Shown here one piece after another: positions 61,384 through 64,000 of a stretch of 64,000 nucleotides of DNA. The DNA comes from JANMDN01 sp031376285. Its GTDB lineage: Bacteria > Actinomycetota > Thermoleophilia > Miltoncostaeales > Miltoncostaeaceae. Made by a program: the position numbers and the translations under genes. Each line of letters begins with the position of its first letter. The first letter of the stretch is position 1. Location of the stretch: NCBI GenBank assembly GCA_031376285.1, contig JANMDN010000080.1, positions 31,032 through 95,031 on the forward strand. The letters run 5' to 3'. The notes under the pieces were generated by a model that worked only from the letters and a program-made list of their open reading frames with translations, did not search any database and was not told the DNA's origin.

Positions 61384-62213
61384 CCCCTCCGCCGAAAACA
61401 CCGTCTGGCGCGGGCGCCCTTGGTCTGGCGGGGATCCTGCTCGGGCTCCCGCTGGTCCTCGTTCCCGTCGCCGCCCTCGCGCTGGCGTCTCGCGGGAACG
61501 ACGCCGTGCTCGATCCCTCGCGGCCAGCTTCGGAGGTCGCGGCCCTGGAAGCCTCTGGACGGCAGGCCCCAGCCCTCGAGGTCCCCGAACCGAGCGCCCG
61601 CTCCGGCTCCCTCTGGGCGCGCGTCGTCTCACCCGCGATGGCGCGAACTGAGCCCAGTCTTGACGCCGAACCCGTCGCCCGCCTTTCGGTGCGGACCCCT
61701 GAGGGCTCAGCGGGCATCGTCTCGGTGATCGCCACCGCGCTCGATCCCATCTCGGGCTACCCGTGGGTGCGGATCGTCGTCCCCGGACTCCCGAACGGTC
61801 GCACGGGATGGGTCGCGCGGACCGCCCTGGGCGGGTCCGAGGTCAGCACCGGTCGCCTCGTCGTCGACACTCAAACGTTGACCGCTTCGCTCGAGCGCGC
61901 CGGCCGGGTGGTGCTGCGAGTGCCGGTTGGGGTCGGCGCCTCGAACTGGCCGACTCCGCTTGGCGAGTTCGTCGTGCGCAGTCGCCTCACCCGATACAAA
62001 AGCGCTCGCTACGGACCGGTCGCGTTCGGCACGACGGCTCGATCGGCCGTCCTGACCGACTGGCCCGGCGGAGGGGTTGTCGGCATTCACGGAACCGATC
62101 GTCCGGACCTGCTGCCAGGCCGTGTCTCGCACGGATGCATCCGCATGCGCAACGAAGACATCCTTCGTTTGACGCGGCTCATGCCCATCGGTACGCCCCT
62201 CCTGGTCGTCTGA
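61380..62213 (+). CDS. L,D-transpeptidase (YkuD family)
   Basis: 277 residues, ATGA overlap with the previous gene. N-terminal membrane anchor ALGLAGILLGLPLVLVPVAALALA, an SH3-like region (ARTEPSLDAEPVARLSV, PNGRTGWVART) and a YkuD catalytic domain ending in IHGTDRPDLLPGRVSHGCIRM, with catalytic His and Cys. It would crosslink peptidoglycan stem peptides or attach proteins to them outside the membrane. Confidence 0.92.
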   Translation: MTPPPKTPSGAGALGLAGILLGLPLVLVPVAALALASRGNDAVLDPSRPASEVAALEASGRQAPALEVPEPSARSGSLWARVVSPAMARTEPSLDAEPVARLSVRTPEGSAGIVSVIATALDPISGYPWVRIVVPGLPNGRTGWVARTALGGSEVSTGRLVVDTQTLTASLERAGRVVLRVPVGVGASNWPTPLGEFVVRSRLTRYKSARYGPVAFGTTARSAVLTDWPGGGVVGIHGTDRPDLLPGRVSHGCIRMRNEDILRLTRLMPIGTPLLVV

Positions 62214-64000
62214 TGAGCGCGACGCGATCACCGGTGATCCTGCTGGCCGTCTTGGCTCTTGCGACGAGCTCGATCGGGGCGACGGCGCTGGCGGCGCGCC
62301 CGAGCGGTGAGCCGACTGAGCTCTGGAATCAGTTCCCGCTCGATCCCGCGGCCGGTCCCGCGTCGAGCACTGACCTCGCGACGACTCCGACTCCGATCGC
62401 ACCGGCTCCCGTCGCACCGGCTCCCGTCGGACCGGCTTCTGTCGCGAAACCGGCGGGCGACGCTGGTGGCCGGATCTCGCCCCAAGCGGTGGTCCTCACC
62501 TTGCTCGGCGCGCTCGCCGGCCTGATCGGCGTGATCTTCGCCGCACGGTCTGTTCGGGGCCGTCGCGGGAGCGGCGCGATCGAAGCAGCGCCTGCCGTCG
62601 ACCTGCCCACCGCCGACGTGGAGTTCGCATCCGTCCAGCCCGAGCCGGCTGATCCGGAAGATGGCGCCCTCGTCGCCCACGACCCGGTCACGACGCCTCA
62701 GGCACCGCTGCCCCGTGTCGAGCGCGGTGATCTCGCCGCGAACGTCGTCGAGGTGCTTCGTGAGGGCCTCGACGCGGGGCGACTCACGCTGCTTGGCGAG
62801 GCGTGGGCGTTCCGCTACGGCGCGAGCACTGGGGCCGACACATGGAATGGCACGATCGATCGCCGTCTGAACGCGTCGTCGCGGGAGCAGCTCCTCGCGG
62901 CGGGCTGTCAGCCCGGCGATCCGGTGTTGCTCCTTCCCCCGGGCGACGAGAGCCGCGCTCCGTGGCGCGATCACCCCGAGGTCCTCGTGTCGACCGCATT
63001 GCCCGACGGCATTCTTTTCGGCTACGTCGACCCGCAACGCCTCGCGAGCATCGTGGCTCCCCACCCGGAGAACGTACCGGCGCCCGTGCTCGCATACCTC
63101 GAACGCTGGCGTCCGCTCCTTGAGCGCCGAACTGACCGAAGCCGAGGGACGCAGGCGCCGTGGTGGGAGCCGAGCCGTCGCCCCACGGCCGCGATTCTCT
63201 CGACCCCGAAGCTCATCATCGCTCGGCGGGCGCGGAAAGGTCGCGTCGCAATCGACCACGACGGGGCAATCTACGGCGATAGCCGCTCCGTGCTCGGCAT
63301 GCCACGAAGCGGTTCGACTCGGCTCGACTGGGGCTGCGCCTTACTCGCGAGCGAGACGGTCGCGCTCTGGCTCCAAGGCACAGAAGCCGTAGGCAAGCCC
63401 GGCGAGATGCGTCTGCGCGATGTCGGGCGCTTGGCGGCGATTCCGCAACCCGAGACCATCAGGGCAAACATCAGCGACCTCGTGGCCGAGCTCAGCGCGA
63501 ATCGCCGCGCACTCTCACTTTTTGTCGACACCGCACCGGGGCTACGCGATATTCTCGCCGATCCCTGGGTCACCTCCGTGCCCCCGACTGATGCGCGGCG
63601 GGTCATCGAGACCTTGTCGGCGGCCGAGCGGATCTCCCTGCGGGAGAGTCCAGCGATCACGATTCTCGGTGACCCCGACTTCGATCGCGAGCTCTTCGCG
63701 TTGCAACAGACCGACGGGTCGCTTGGGCTTCGCGATGGCCGACGGATTGTCGGCGGCATCAACGGCGACGGCCAGGTAACACGACTCCTTTCCGTTCTCC
63801 TGACGCGACCCCGGCGACTGACCGAGGTGCGTGTCCCACGCGATATGGACGCGTTCTTCGACCGCATCGGCCGGCGCGAAGCGATGATGCGAAATCTGCT
63901 CGCCACGGGCCTCGAACTTGCGGAGGCGATTGAGCGCGAGGTCGCGCATGCCCTCGGCCTCTCCGAGGAACTGACCGAGCAGATCGTCGAGCAAGCCCGC
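62213..64000 (+). CDS. Membrane-anchored protein with TaqI-C-like (type II/IIG methyltransferase specificity) region, 3' end outside window
   Basis: At least 596 residues; the frame is open to the window edge. It starts in a one-base overlap with the transpeptidase stop (TGATG). A signal peptide (SPVILLAVLALATSSIGATALA) is followed by a Pro-rich outer segment with APAPV repeats and a membrane helix at about 90-115 (VVLTLLGALAGLIGVIFA). The remaining ~480 residues should be cytoplasmic. Within them YLERWRPLLERRTD, APWWEPSRRP, TPKLIIARRARKGRVAI, DGAIYGDSRSVLGM and GEMRLRDVGRLAAIPQPE follow the order of the TaqI-like DNA target-recognition domain. No NPPY or SAM-binding motif is present. The domain call is pattern-based. 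Confidence 0.6.
   Translation, partial: MSATRSPVILLAVLALATSSIGATALAARPSGEPTELWNQFPLDPAAGPASSTDLATTPTPIAPAPVAPAPVGPASVAKPAGDAGGRISPQAVVLTLLGALAGLIGVIFAARSVRGRRGSGAIEAAPAVDLPTADVEFASVQPEPADPEDGALVAHDPVTTPQAPLPRVERGDLAANVVEVLREGLDAGRLTLLGEAWAFRYGASTGADTWNGTIDRRLNASSREQLLAAGCQPGDPVLLLPPGDESRAPWRDHPEVLVSTALPDGILFGYVDPQRLASIVAPHPENVPAPVLAYLERWRPLLERRTDRSRGTQAPWWEPSRRPTAAILSTPKLIIARRARKGRVAIDHDGAIYGDSRSVLGMPRSGSTRLDWGCALLASETVALWLQGTEAVGKPGEMRLRDVGRLAAIPQPETIRANISDLVAELSANRRALSLFVDTAPGLRDILADPWVTSVPPTDARRVIETLSAAERISLRESPAITILGDPDFDRELFALQQTDGSLGLRDGRRIVGGINGDGQVTRLLSVLLTRPRRLTEVRVPRDMDAFFDRIGRREAMMRNLLATGLELAEAIEREVAHALGLSEELTEQIVEQAR
62396..62440 (+). repeat. Three 15-bp tandem repeats in the Pro-rich linker
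   Basis: GCACCGGCTCCCGTC twice, then a variant with four changes, encoding APAPV-type pentapeptides in the outer segment of the membrane protein. A short coding repeat prone to copy-number change. Confidence 0.7.

Overview
The window is high-GC bacterial DNA with long actinobacterial-type genes, frequent GTG/TTG starts, TANNNT -10 boxes sitting 5-7 nt in front of start codons (leaderless transcripts), and protein families I associate with Thermoleophilia/Solirubrobacterales: the 87-residue two-Cys Ig-like repeats, a zinc-ribbon plus PAS regulator, a two-part HD-GYP protein and Tat-exported ferritin-like proteins. This placement is inference from protein flavour; there is no rRNA here. Both ends cut a gene: a CapD/PglF-type sugar dehydratase on the left and a membrane-anchored protein with a TaqI-type DNA-recognition-like domain on the right.

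Layout. 1-17.1 kb: nucleotide-sugar dehydratase; a giant exported propeller/Ig protein (2350 aa); LysR regulator with a truncated FrdA/NadB-type flavoprotein and a ComA-like phosphosulfolactate synthase; subtilase; zinc-ribbon/PAS protein, aldo/keto reductase and degenerate GGDEF protein; TIGR01777 epimerase; tRNA-Ala(TGC). 17.1-32.5 kb: an accessory, partly decayed metal/redox block starting right after the tRNA. It has two ArsR-type repressors each paired with a CDF exporter, a BlaI/M56 regulatory pair, small membrane proteins, a broken SCO1, a TlpA/CcdA pair, a BNR lipoprotein, a DUF1326/DUF2182 pair, at least seven broken genes, and an IS21 istB remnant at the far edge. Most breaks look like single-base losses in homopolymers. 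Three copies of a TACTACG-N5-CGTAGTA-like dyad suggest a BlaI regulon covering the small membrane proteins, SCO1 and TlpA/CcdA.

32.5-43 kb: hydrolase/MarR divergent pair with a perfect operator, HD-GYP protein, AlkZ-like winged-helix protein, CbbX-type AAA ATPase, PAP2-type membrane phosphatase, two REP-like elements, and a PhnCDE-type importer (oxyanion substrate uncertain). 43-49 kb: a translationally coupled operon of rhodanese, PotD, PotB, PotC, PotA and a metallophosphoesterase lipoprotein.

49-59.9 kb: ten overlapping minus-strand genes that read as one operon: two exported haem c proteins, a radical SAM/SPASM enzyme, a GT87-GT2 fusion, a DUF2064-NUDIX fusion, an AhpD-like protein, a second radical SAM enzyme, a methyltransferase and a MacB/LolCDE-like ABC pair. 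I do not recognise this as a described pathway; it is the best candidate here for a new system. Divergent from it, 60-64 kb holds a second coupled operon: two ferritin-like exported proteins, an L,D-transpeptidase and the TaqI-C-like membrane protein.
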